Shown: piece by piece, positions 33,877 through 41,155 of the stretch | How positions within the stretch are numbered: position 1 is the stretch's first letter | Layout: the number at the start of each line of letters is the position of its first letter | DNA from: Brevundimonas intermedia | Lineage (GTDB): Bacteria > Pseudomonadota > Alphaproteobacteria > Caulobacterales > Caulobacteraceae | Length of the DNA stretch: 64,000 nucleotides | Reading direction: 5' to 3' | NCBI RefSeq assembly: GCF_027922165.1 | Contig: NZ_BSFD01000002.1 | Coordinates: 1-64,000, forward strand | Notes under the pieces: generated by a model | Databases searched by the model: none | The model's input: only the letters and a program-made list of their open reading frames with translations | Told to the model about the DNA's origin: nothing | Program-made: the position numbers and the translations under genes

Positions 33877-34509
33877 ATGCACAGTCTGGACTCGCTCGCC
33901 GCCCTGCCTGACGGGGCCCTCTCCTCGCCGGCCGCGCAACGGAACGCCAACGCGATTCTAGGTGTGCTGAGGGCGCATCTGCCTGCGTGTGGACGGGTGC
34001 TGGAAGTCGCCGCAGGCTCAGGCGAACACGCCCTGGCCTTCGCCTCTGCCCTGCCCGGCCTGGACTGGACGCCCAGCGATCCCAGCCCGGAGGCGCGCGC
34101 CAGCATCTCGGCCTGGAGGCGTGGCGGCCCATCAAACCTGCGCCCCCCGATGGCGCTGGACGCCGATGATCCGGAGACCTGGCCTCGGGACGGTTTCGAC
34201 GCCTTGTATTGCGCGAACATGACGCACATCAGCCCCTGGTCGGCGACCGAGGGGCTGATGGATATGGCCGGCCGCGTGCTGAGACGCCCCGGCGGTCTTC
34301 TTGCGCTGTACGGCCCCTATCGCGAGGCGGAGGTTCCGCTGGCGGAATCGAACGCAGCCTTCGACGACAGTCTGAAAGCGCGAGACCCCGCATGGGGCCT
34401 TCGCGACCGCGAGGCGGTCGATGCCCTGGCCCGATCCCATGGCCTAGCCGCCACGCGTCGGGTGCAGATGCCGGCCAACAATCTGATGCTTCTGTTCAGA
34501 AGCGCCTGA
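33877..34509 (+). CDS. SAM-dependent methyltransferase, DUF938 type
   Basis: The 210-residue protein starts with a short helical part (SSPAAQRNANAILGVLRAHL). It then shows SAM motif I GRVLEVAAGSGEHALAFA at about 39-56, the acidic strand WTPSDPSP, and the DUF938 landmark YCANMTHISPWSATEGLM at about 110-127. The family is uncharacterised. Its stop abuts the end of the convergent DJ-1-like gene without any gap. Confidence 0.88.
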   Translation: MHSLDSLAALPDGALSSPAAQRNANAILGVLRAHLPACGRVLEVAAGSGEHALAFASALPGLDWTPSDPSPEARASISAWRRGGPSNLRPPMALDADDPETWPRDGFDALYCANMTHISPWSATEGLMDMAGRVLRRPGGLLALYGPYREAEVPLAESNAAFDDSLKARDPAWGLRDREAVDALARSHGLAATRRVQMPANNLMLLFRSA

Positions 34510-34998
34510 CTACAGGGCCGAGACGGCGGCCGAGAGGTCGGCGCGCTCGTTGAGCAGGGTCGCCTTGCCAGCCTTGAACAGGGCGCCATGCGCCTCTGCT
34601 GCTACGCCGAAACTTTCGGCCGCTACAGCCACGCCGTCGGCGAAGGCGATCACCAACAAATCATTGGCGCGGGCCAAATCAACCAGCGATCGCACGGCGG
34701 CCAACGAGGCCTCATCCTGCGAACCACCCGGTACGACCAGGCCCCGCAACCGCCCTTCGACGATGTCGTTTGCTGTCGCAGTCGCCAGCACAGTTACGCC
34801 GCCGGTGACAAGACTCGCGTCGCCGGTCGAGATGGGGGCCAAGCCGACGCCTTCGGCCCGCAGCGCGCCTTCAACGTCGCCCAGTTCACCGAATTCCATG
34901 TCACGTCGCATCACCAGCCCCATGCGCAGCCGGGTCGGAACGGGACGGTTGTAACCAGTGCGACGGGGTCCGGCGGAAGATTTGCTTTGAGCGTACAA
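34510..34998 (-). CDS. DJ-1/PfpI-like protein lacking the catalytic cysteine
   Basis: The 162-residue protein shows the DJ-1/PfpI pattern LRGLVVPGGSQDEASLAAVR followed by the elbow LLVIAFADGVAVAAESFG. In active relatives the elbow reads A-x-C-H-G; here it is F-A-D-G, so both Cys and His are replaced. The start is TTG at 34998, chosen because AAGGAG lies six bases upstream (AAGGAGACGTCTTG). It may be a binding or regulatory pseudoenzyme. It is tail-to-tail with the methyltransferase and lies beside an AT-rich stretch. Confidence 0.7.
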   Translation of the reverse strand: MYAQSKSSAGPRRTGYNRPVPTRLRMGLVMRRDMEFGELGDVEGALRAEGVGLAPISTGDASLVTGGVTVLATATANDIVEGRLRGLVVPGGSQDEASLAAVRSLVDLARANDLLVIAFADGVAVAAESFGVAAEAHGALFKAGKATLLNERADLSAAVSAL

Positions 34999-35589
34999 GA
35001 CGTCTCCTTCAATGTTTCAATATTTTTTCAAATCTGACAGCCAAGGATGCCTGATCAATGACACGAACGAGCAAGAAAAAATGAAATCGGCACGTCCGAC
35101 ATCAGCGGAAACGCACAATGGCTCATTTGTGGAATGACCGCAGATATAGTGAAACGGCTTGCCAGTTCAACAGCCGACGGTTCGATCGCCGCGCTTTTTA
35201 TGCTGAAATAGTTCAGGAGCCGTTCTTAAAATCAGGACGACACGGGTGATCATGCGAAGCTGCAGCGTCAAAAGCTGTGCAAGTTCAATTTGAAGCGCCC
35301 GCCATGCCGTTGTTTTTGAAGTAAAAAACTCTACGAGAAAATTGCACTGTGCAGTTCCGACTGCGAATTCAGCCGGCATCCCTTCCTGTCGCCGCACGAG
35401 ATTGAGGCTCTCCCCGAATGTCAAAGACCCGGCGTCCACTGTAAGGCCGCCTGGACCAGCGCCGGGTAGAGCAAGGAAATTATTTTCAAGCCCATGAAAT
35501 CATGCCGCTTCCCTCACGGAATTAGGATGGCGGGAGTTCCGCAGCGACGCCGGATGGCCTAGACACCCCCATCGACTGGACGGAGCCCG
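34999..35589. other. AT-rich stretch without a firm gene
   Basis: These 591 bases are clearly richer in A and T than the surroundings (for example TTTCAATATTTTTTCAAAT near 35013-35031, and many A- and T-runs to 35510). Only one weak open frame is seen (35167-35439). The right end carries the promoter of the pseudouridine synthase gene. The base composition suggests a remnant of acquired DNA or a degraded gene. Confidence 0.5.
35167..35439 (-). CDS. Weak hypothetical open frame
   Basis: A GTG-started frame of 90 codons (MDAGSLTFGESLNLVRRQEG and onward) lies in the AT-rich stretch. It is open a further 26 codons upstream without a start. It ends FQHKKRGDRTVGC. The middle is hydrophobic and Leu/Thr-rich, with no family I recognise. 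Upstream there is only a weak AGGCGG. It may be a gene fragment. Confidence 0.2.
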   Translation of the reverse strand: MDAGSLTFGESLNLVRRQEGMPAEFAVGTAQCNFLVEFFTSKTTAWRALQIELAQLLTLQLRMITRVVLILRTAPELFQHKKRGDRTVGC

Positions 35590-36369
35590 ATGGCCTTCAC
35601 CCGCACCTATGACGGCGATGAACCCGTCCGCGTTAACAAGTGGCTGGGACAGACCGGCGTCTGTTCGCGGCGCGAGGCCGAGAGCCTGATCGCCGAGGGC
35701 CTCGTCTCCATTGATGGCGAGACCATCAGCGACGCCGGCCGCAAGATCGAGCCGGGCCAGACCCTGACCTTGAACGACACCGCCCAGCAGGCCCTGGCCT
35801 CGGGTATGACGCTGGTTCTGCACAAGCCGGTCGGCTACGTCTCGGGCCAGCCGGACCCCGGCAAGATCCCGGCCGTGCGCCTGTTGAAAGCCCCCAATCG
35901 CATCGGCGAAGGCGAGGTTCCGGCGCGCGACGCCTCCCTGCCCCCTATCGGACGGCTGGACGAAGATTCACGCGGTCTATTGCTGCTGTCGTCCGACGGC
36001 GTGGTCGCCAAGGCGGTGATCGGGCCGGCGTCTGAACTCGACAAGGAATATCTGGTCGTCGTCGACGGCGTGATCACCGAGGGCAAGCTCAGCCGCCTGC
36101 GCCACGGCCTGGTGCTGAACGACAAGCCGCTGAAGCCCGCTCGCGTGACCCAGATCGCACCGCAACGCCTGCGCTTCGTCCTGACCGAGGGCAAGTATCG
36201 CCAGATCCGCCGCATGTGCGAACTGGTCGGGCTGGAAGTCGTGGACCTGTACCGCATCCGTATCGGCCCGCTGGAGATCGGCGACTTGCCGGAAGGCCGC
36301 TGGCGTCATCTGACCGATCAGGAACGCGCCGCCCTCATCACCGCCTCGACGGCTAGTCCAACGCCCTGA
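35590..36369 (+). CDS. RsuA/RluB/RluF-type rRNA pseudouridine synthase
   Basis: The 259-residue enzyme isomerises a uridine in rRNA to pseudouridine. An S4 RNA-binding domain lies at about 12-60 (VRVNKWLGQTGVCSRREAES). The catalytic motif GRLDEDSRGLLLL has Asp124, and EGKYRQIRRMCELVGLEVVD marks the RsuA branch. PQRLRFVLTEGK and LYRIRIGPL complete the core. It looks closest to RluF, but the target uridine cannot be read from sequence. Its last 17 bases overlap the convergent ATP12 gene. Confidence 0.92.
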   Translation: MAFTRTYDGDEPVRVNKWLGQTGVCSRREAESLIAEGLVSIDGETISDAGRKIEPGQTLTLNDTAQQALASGMTLVLHKPVGYVSGQPDPGKIPAVRLLKAPNRIGEGEVPARDASLPPIGRLDEDSRGLLLLSSDGVVAKAVIGPASELDKEYLVVVDGVITEGKLSRLRHGLVLNDKPLKPARVTQIAPQRLRFVLTEGKYRQIRRMCELVGLEVVDLYRIRIGPLEIGDLPEGRWRHLTDQERAALITASTASPTP

Positions 36370-37117
36370 ACCACCGGTCCAGCAGTTCAGCCTCGGCGCG
36401 CCGGGCCGCAGTGCGTTCGGCGGCCTCCGCGTCCACGCCCCACTGTTCCTCCTGAAACAGCTCGTCGATCCGCGACAGGTCGAAGGCGAGGCCGCCCGCC
36501 AGCGCCCCCTGCTCCACCGCCAGGGCCAGCACCGCCGAACCCAGCAAAGGCACAGCCGTCGCCAGCCCCGTCAGGCGGAAATCGTCCATCGACAGGGCGT
36601 GCGCCTTAACCCGCGCGATGGCGTCCGGCGACTGCGGCCGATGCACAATCCCAGCGATGGGCTCAAGCGCCACCCCCATCTCGCGCGCCGCCCAGTCGCG
36701 CCACGGCCCCCATTCGCGCTGTTGGCGCTCGACCAACGACGTCGGATGTTCGGCGAGATAACAGACCACGTCCGACCCGGCGTAGGCCGCGATCTCTTCC
36801 GCCACCGGCTCGCGCGCCTGGCCGATCCGATCAATGGCGGTAGAGGCCAGCCGCGTCGCCGGCATGGTTGAAGGTTCGACGATCTCCCCCTGCGCAGCCC
36901 ATTCTTCGGCCACGAGCTGAGCGGCGGCCTGCGTCGGAAGCACAAGCGGCGCCTTGGCCGGCGTCTTTGGCGTCCGCCCATCCAGCAGCACAGCCCAGCC
37001 GCCGTCTCCGTGCGGCCCGACCGACACAGCGCTCCAGAAGCGGCGCACCCTTTCCTCAGCTTCGCGAAAACCCTTTCGGGCCGCGACCATGGGATCGAGC
37101 GGGGGAATATGGCTCAT
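36353..37117 (-). CDS. ATP12-family F1-ATPase assembly chaperone
   Basis: ATP12 binds the alpha subunit of F1-ATPase before assembly in mitochondria and alphaproteobacteria. The 254-residue protein shows RRFWSAVSVGPHGDGGWAVL then LDGRTPKTPAK, AEEWAAQGEIVEPSTMPATR, and SDVVCYLAEHPTSLVERQQR, all characteristic of the family. Its ATG overlaps the stop of the upstream pseudouridine synthase by ATGA, which suggests coupling in the crcB-rluC-atp12 operon. The 3' end overlaps the convergent gene by 17 bases. Confidence 0.93.
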   Translation of the reverse strand: MSHIPPLDPMVAARKGFREAEERVRRFWSAVSVGPHGDGGWAVLLDGRTPKTPAKAPLVLPTQAAAQLVAEEWAAQGEIVEPSTMPATRLASTAIDRIGQAREPVAEEIAAYAGSDVVCYLAEHPTSLVERQQREWGPWRDWAAREMGVALEPIAGIVHRPQSPDAIARVKAHALSMDDFRLTGLATAVPLLGSAVLALAVEQGALAGGLAFDLSRIDELFQEEQWGVDAEAAERTAARRAEAELLDRWFRALD

Positions 37118-38139
37118 CGAATTCTCTTCACGCCCAGGAACGGATCGTCCTCCGCCTCGTCCTCCGAGAAGCCGAAGTGGGCGAAGCCGGCCTTCATTTC
37201 GGGGCTGAGAGGCGCCGTGACCTTAAGCACGCCGCCGCGCGGATGATCCAGTTCGATGCTTCGGGCATGGAGCTGCAGCTTCAGCGGGCCGGACAGTTCC
37301 CTGGATTTCTCGTCGCCGTATTTGGGATCGCCCAGGATCGGGTGGCCTATCCCGGCCATATGGGCGCGCAGCTGGTGAGTCCGGCCGGTGAAGGGGCGCA
37401 AGGCCATCCACGAGGCGCGGTGCGAGGCGCGCGACACCGTGCTGAAGGCCGTCTCGGCCGGTTCAGCCTTGGGATCCTTGCGCTCGGCCGGGCGCATCAT
37501 CTCGAAGTCGTTGATGCCGGTCTTCTTCAGCGGCATGTCGATCTGGCCCGAATAGGGTTTCGGGTTGCCGATGACGATGGCCCAATAGGTTTTCTTGGCC
37601 TGACGACGAGCGAAGGCGCCCGCGAGCCGCTTGGCCGCCTCCGGCCCCTTGCCCAGCAGGAGAACGCCCGAGGTGTCGCGGTCCAGACGGTGGACCAGGC
37701 GCGGCCGGTCCATCCCCTCGCCCCAGGCCGACAGCAGGCGGTCGACGTGGCGGCTGGTCTTGGTGCCGCCCTGGACCGCCAGGCCGTGCGGCTTGTTGAT
37801 GGCGATGACCATGTCGTCCTCATAGAGGACCAGCGACTTGGCGAAGGCGATGTCCCGTTCCGACAGGGTGTGCAGATCCCCGGCCTGACGCGAGGTGTCG
37901 TCGGGGATCGGCGGCACGCGCACGGCGGCGCCGGCGGTCAGGCGGCCCTCGGGCTTGATCCGCGCGCCGTCCACGCGGATCTGACCGCTGCGGGCCATCT
38001 TCTGCACCTGTATGTTGGACAAGTGGGGCCAGCGCCTACGGAACCAGCGGTCGAGCCGGATGCCGTCCTCGTCCTCGGCGACATAGATAGTCAGGACTTC
38101 GCGCTTGGGCGCGTCCTCAATGGGGGGCTGGTCGGTCAA
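37114..38139 (-). CDS. rluC: RluC/RluD-type 23S rRNA pseudouridine synthase
   Basis: The 341-residue protein has an S4 domain at about 25-75 (GIRLDRWFRRRWPHLSNIQV), the catalytic loop RLVHRLDRDTSG with Asp153, and the RluA-family motif RPFTGRTHQLRAHMAGIGHP. The start is TTG at 38139, whose TTGA overlaps the crcB stop; the open frame runs further upstream only in the shadow of crcB. RluC modifies three uridines in 23S rRNA in E. coli; the exact target here is inferred. It is coupled to crcB and to the ATP12 gene by overlaps. Confidence 0.9.
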   Translation of the reverse strand: MTDQPPIEDAPKREVLTIYVAEDEDGIRLDRWFRRRWPHLSNIQVQKMARSGQIRVDGARIKPEGRLTAGAAVRVPPIPDDTSRQAGDLHTLSERDIAFAKSLVLYEDDMVIAINKPHGLAVQGGTKTSRHVDRLLSAWGEGMDRPRLVHRLDRDTSGVLLLGKGPEAAKRLAGAFARRQAKKTYWAIVIGNPKPYSGQIDMPLKKTGINDFEMMRPAERKDPKAEPAETAFSTVSRASHRASWMALRPFTGRTHQLRAHMAGIGHPILGDPKYGDEKSRELSGPLKLQLHARSIELDHPRGGVLKVTAPLSPEMKAGFAHFGFSEDEAEDDPFLGVKRIR

Positions 38140-38531
38140 AGGGCGGCTCCAAAGGCGCGGCGGGCGACCATCAGGCCGATAAAAAGGGCGACGACGGCCA
38201 GGACCACCGAACCGACGACATAGGCGGCGGCCAGGGCGTAATCCCGCCGCTCGATCATCATCACCGCCTCCAGCGAATAGGAGGAGAAGGTGGTGAAACC
38301 GCCCAGCACGCCGACCGCGGCGAACAGCCGGATCGTCTCCTGCTGCGCCCCGCCCTTGAACGTCAGCCACCCGACCAGAAGCCCCATGGCCAGACCGCCC
38401 AGAACATTGGCGGCGAAGGTGCCCATTGGCCATGTGGCGTTCGGAGCCAGCCGGGCGGCCAGAAGGCCGAGGCCGAACCGGGCCATCGAGCCCAGTGCTC
38501 CGCCGGCGGCGACGAGAAGAAACCGTGTCAT
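38136..38531 (-). CDS. crcB: Fluoride channel CrcB/Fluc
   Basis: The 131-residue membrane protein has four helices. Conserved motifs are GGALGSMARFGLG at about 10-22, GTFAANVLGG at about 37-46 with the key Asn, and GVLGGFTTFSSYSLEA at about 74-89 with the phenylalanine box and TTFS. Fluc dimers export fluoride. No fluoride riboswitch pattern was seen upstream. It is first in a short operon with rluC and atp12. Confidence 0.95.
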   Translation of the reverse strand: MTRFLLVAAGGALGSMARFGLGLLAARLAPNATWPMGTFAANVLGGLAMGLLVGWLTFKGGAQQETIRLFAAVGVLGGFTTFSSYSLEAVMMIERRDYALAAAYVVGSVVLAVVALFIGLMVARRAFGAAL

Positions 38532-38675
38532 GATCCGGCGCTATATACGCCGACGGCGCCGAAAGCGAAGCCTCCCGCGCCGTCACGCCCGTCTGACCGA
38601 AACTTCACTTGCCCTTGGACACGGTTAACGGCGATATCCAAGATGAGCCGTCAGCGGTTTGGGGGAAGCCAAGTC

Positions 38676-39872
38676 ATGTCGCAGGAAGACAGCCAGAGCC
38701 CGGTGATCGCACCCACTATGACTCCGCCGACGCCGCCCGCCGAACCGGAGGCGCCGCCTGCTGCGCAGCCGCATGATCTCGCGCCGCAGGAGGCTCCGGA
38801 GGCGCAGCGCGCGCCGCCGCCGAACCCGACCCCCACCGACACCCCGGCGGTGTCCGATGAAGGCGTGCTGCGCCCCATCCAGGAAAGCGACTATTTCACC
38901 CTGGACGACGCCTCGATCGCCAAGATCTCGGGCAATATCGACCTCTACTTCAACCAGCCGCTCGAAATCTTTCCCTTCTGGGAGAACGAGAAGAAGCCCG
39001 ACCGTTTCCACGTCCTGTTCGCGCGCCAGATCGAGGAGCGATTCCCGGCGGACCGCGACATCCGCGGCCGGGTTCACGCCTATGGTCGGCGCATCTTCCG
39101 CGCCCTATGCGTCCATGTCGGCATCAAGCGGCTGACCCAGGCCCTGGCCCTGATCGCCTTCGCCGTCCTGGCCGAGATGGGCCCGACCCTGTTCGCCGAC
39201 TGGGCCGGAGGGCAACCGGCCGGTCTGGGCCTGAGCGTCCTGGCCATGCTGATTACGGGCGGGATCTTCTTCGGCGTCTCGACCATCCTGTTCATCCAGT
39301 ACCGGTTCCGGCTGGAGAACGACTCCTACGAGCTGTCGCGCGAGATCGTGCAGCGGACGCGAGAGCTGCAGAACCTGTTCACCAACGCCCGCGCCCTGTC
39401 CGACCAAGCCGAGACCACCTATCAGATGGACGGCAAGGCCTGGGGCCAGCGCGCCCTCTATCTGACGCGGCTGGTCATGTGGATCGGCGCCCGGATGGAA
39501 TATCTGGAGAAGTTCATCCAGATGGAGCTGTGGCGCGTGCGGCGCGAACGCTACTGGATGCGGTGGTTCGGGCGGATCACCGCCCCGACGGTGCTGCTGA
39601 TCTGGCTGGTCTTCTTCGCCTTCTTCCCCGCGCCGCAGGCCAATGAGATCGGCTTCCGCATTCTTCAGATCATCGCCGTCCTGCTGGCGGGCGGCGTGTC
39701 CTGGCTGTCCTATTTCCGCTGGCAGACGCCCGCTCAGGCGATCCAGGACAAGCTGGGCGCCGAGGGCTGGGTCCGCTACGCCTCGCTGGACGTCGACAAT
39801 ACGGTCGGCGACCAGGTGCGGCGCGACAAGGAGCGGCTGGTCGAATATCGCGCCCTCACCCGAGGGCGCTGA
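38676..39872 (+). CDS. Four-helix membrane protein of unknown function
   Basis: The 398-residue protein has a Pro/Ala/Glu-rich N-terminus (about 1-60) and a soluble part with FNQPLEIFPFWENEKKPDRF. Two pairs of membrane helices follow at about 158-175 plus 187-208, and 306-322 plus 331-348. Between them is a charged helical part (FRLENDSYELSREIVQRTRE). The ATG at 38676 follows GGGGGAAGCCAAGTC; an in-frame ATG at 38643 lacks a site. I do not recognise a named family. Its stop touches the stop of the convergent lipoprotein gene. Confidence 0.85.
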   Translation: MSQEDSQSPVIAPTMTPPTPPAEPEAPPAAQPHDLAPQEAPEAQRAPPPNPTPTDTPAVSDEGVLRPIQESDYFTLDDASIAKISGNIDLYFNQPLEIFPFWENEKKPDRFHVLFARQIEERFPADRDIRGRVHAYGRRIFRALCVHVGIKRLTQALALIAFAVLAEMGPTLFADWAGGQPAGLGLSVLAMLITGGIFFGVSTILFIQYRFRLENDSYELSREIVQRTRELQNLFTNARALSDQAETTYQMDGKAWGQRALYLTRLVMWIGARMEYLEKFIQMELWRVRRERYWMRWFGRITAPTVLLIWLVFFAFFPAPQANEIGFRILQIIAVLLAGGVSWLSYFRWQTPAQAIQDKLGAEGWVRYASLDVDNTVGDQVRRDKERLVEYRALTRGR

Positions 39873-40361
39873 TCAGCGCGGGATTGAGGCCTGCACCGAC
39901 CGGGCGTCATAGGCGTTCGGACGGTCGGGCTTTTGCCCCCGTCCCATGACGATCTCAAGCGAGGTCGAGGTCGGGCTCGGCCCGCTGAAGTTCAGGCCCA
40001 GACCCACCCCGACGCCCGAGGACGAATAACCGCCATACCGGCTGGAGCCTCCGCCGATGGAGACGCTGGGCCGCACCCCGCCTGCGCCGCCGGGACGGCC
40101 GTCGGTCCAGCTCTGGGTCACTTCGAACCAGTCATAGCCTTGATCGGTTGTCAGGTCGGCCGCCCGCACCAGGGCGTAATCCGCCACAGCGCCCGGCGCA
40201 CCGACGCCGTTGTAGGTGACGCGATACCTGTTGGACTCGATCCGCTGCTCCGAATACCCCTGCCCCCCCGGGGCGCGCTGGGCGCCGTAGGGGGCCAGGC
40301 TGGCGCAGGCGGCCAGGGCGAGGGTCGAGGCGGCGAGGCTGAGAATGGCGAGGCGCTTCAT
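39873..40361 (-). CDS. Lipoprotein resembling the CC0125/CC1285 family
   Basis: The 162-residue lipoprotein has signal MKRLAILSLAASTLALAACA with Cys19. The family-like core is ESNRYRVTYNGVGAPGAVAD then YALVRAADLTTDQGYDWFEV at about 42-82. A Gly/Ser-rich part follows (SIGGGSSRYGGYSSSGVGVG), then a C-terminal strand (TSLEIVMGRGQKP). This lipoprotein type is typical of Caulobacterales. Function unknown. Confidence 0.85.
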   Translation of the reverse strand: MKRLAILSLAASTLALAACASLAPYGAQRAPGGQGYSEQRIESNRYRVTYNGVGAPGAVADYALVRAADLTTDQGYDWFEVTQSWTDGRPGGAGGVRPSVSIGGGSSRYGGYSSSGVGVGLGLNFSGPSPTSTSLEIVMGRGQKPDRPNAYDARSVQASIPR

Positions 40362-40413
40362 GGCGTTGTCTCCCTTTGACGGAGATAGCGTTGCTTGAGC
40401 CGGAGCGTTCCGT

Positions 40414-41139
40414 CTAGAGGCCCAGCGCGGTTCGCAAACCCGCGAAATCGGCGGGCGGCGGCGCCTCGACCGTGGTGGTCCCGCCTTCCGGATGAGGAAA
40501 GCTCAGCTTGGCGGCGTGCAGCATCAGGCGCGGCGCCGGCCCCACCTCTGTCGTCAACGCCCCGCCATAGCGGACATCTCCGATCAGCGGACGCCCCAGA
40601 TGGGCCATATGAACCCGCAACTGGTGCATCCGCCCGGTCAGCGGCTCCAGCTCGACCACCGCCCCCTGATCATTGGCGGCCAGAGTCCGATAGCGGCTCT
40701 GCGAACCCTGGGCGCCGGGCGCATCGAAGGCGACGACCCGCATATAGGACTCGCGCCCGATCTCCTCGCGCCGCAGCGGGGCGTCGATCGTCCCGGATGC
40801 CGGATCCGGCGCCGCGGACAGCAGGGCCAGATACTGTTTGCGGAACCGCCGCATCTGCAGCGCCTTGCCCAGAAAACCCGCCGCCGGCTTGGTCTTGGCC
40901 GCCAGGATCACGCCCGAAGTGTCGCGGTCCAGTCGATGCACCAGTTCCGGCCGCTTGCCGTTCGACCGCGCAAAGGCCCATAGCAGATCATCGAGCGTAT
41001 GTGCCTGGATCCGCCCGCCCTGGCTGGACAGGCCGGACGGCTTGGAAAAGGCGATCACATGAGCGTCCTCATGGATCACCCACGACCGGACGGCGGCGAT
41101 CTCATCCTCGGACAGGGCGACGGGCTGGCGGGTTGTCAT
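40414..41139 (-). CDS. RluA-family pseudouridine synthase without S4 domain
   Basis: The 241-residue protein lacks an S4 domain and starts close to the catalytic core: SKPSGLSSQGGRI, then ELVHRLDRDTSGVILAAKTK with Asp71, and LEPLTGRMHQLRVHMAHLGR. It is the third pseudouridine synthase in 5.5 kb. The compact form resembles RluA or TruC-like enzymes; whether the target is rRNA or tRNA is not readable. It lies 16 bases after rarA in the same direction and may be cotranscribed. Confidence 0.92.
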   Translation of the reverse strand: MTTRQPVALSEDEIAAVRSWVIHEDAHVIAFSKPSGLSSQGGRIQAHTLDDLLWAFARSNGKRPELVHRLDRDTSGVILAAKTKPAAGFLGKALQMRRFRKQYLALLSAAPDPASGTIDAPLRREEIGRESYMRVVAFDAPGAQGSQSRYRTLAANDQGAVVELEPLTGRMHQLRVHMAHLGRPLIGDVRYGGALTTEVGPAPRLMLHAAKLSFPHPEGGTTTVEAPPPADFAGLRTALGL

Positions 41140-41155
41140 TGGGGGCTTCTAGAGG

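Noticed and set aside
35167-35510. Distant likeness of the AT-rich frame to diaminopimelate epimerase (HGLENNF against HGxGNDF)
   Set aside because: Only one short stretch is similar, and the rest of the frame does not follow the family.
38140-38586. N-terminal extension of the RluC frame (to 490 codons)
   Set aside because: The extra part lies over crcB in another frame and has no homology; the TTG coupled to the crcB stop fits the S4 domain start.
38532-38642. Possible fluoride riboswitch before crcB
   Set aside because: I looked for the crcB-motif sequence pattern and saw only a short GGCG-TATATA-CGCC stem, not the conserved motif.
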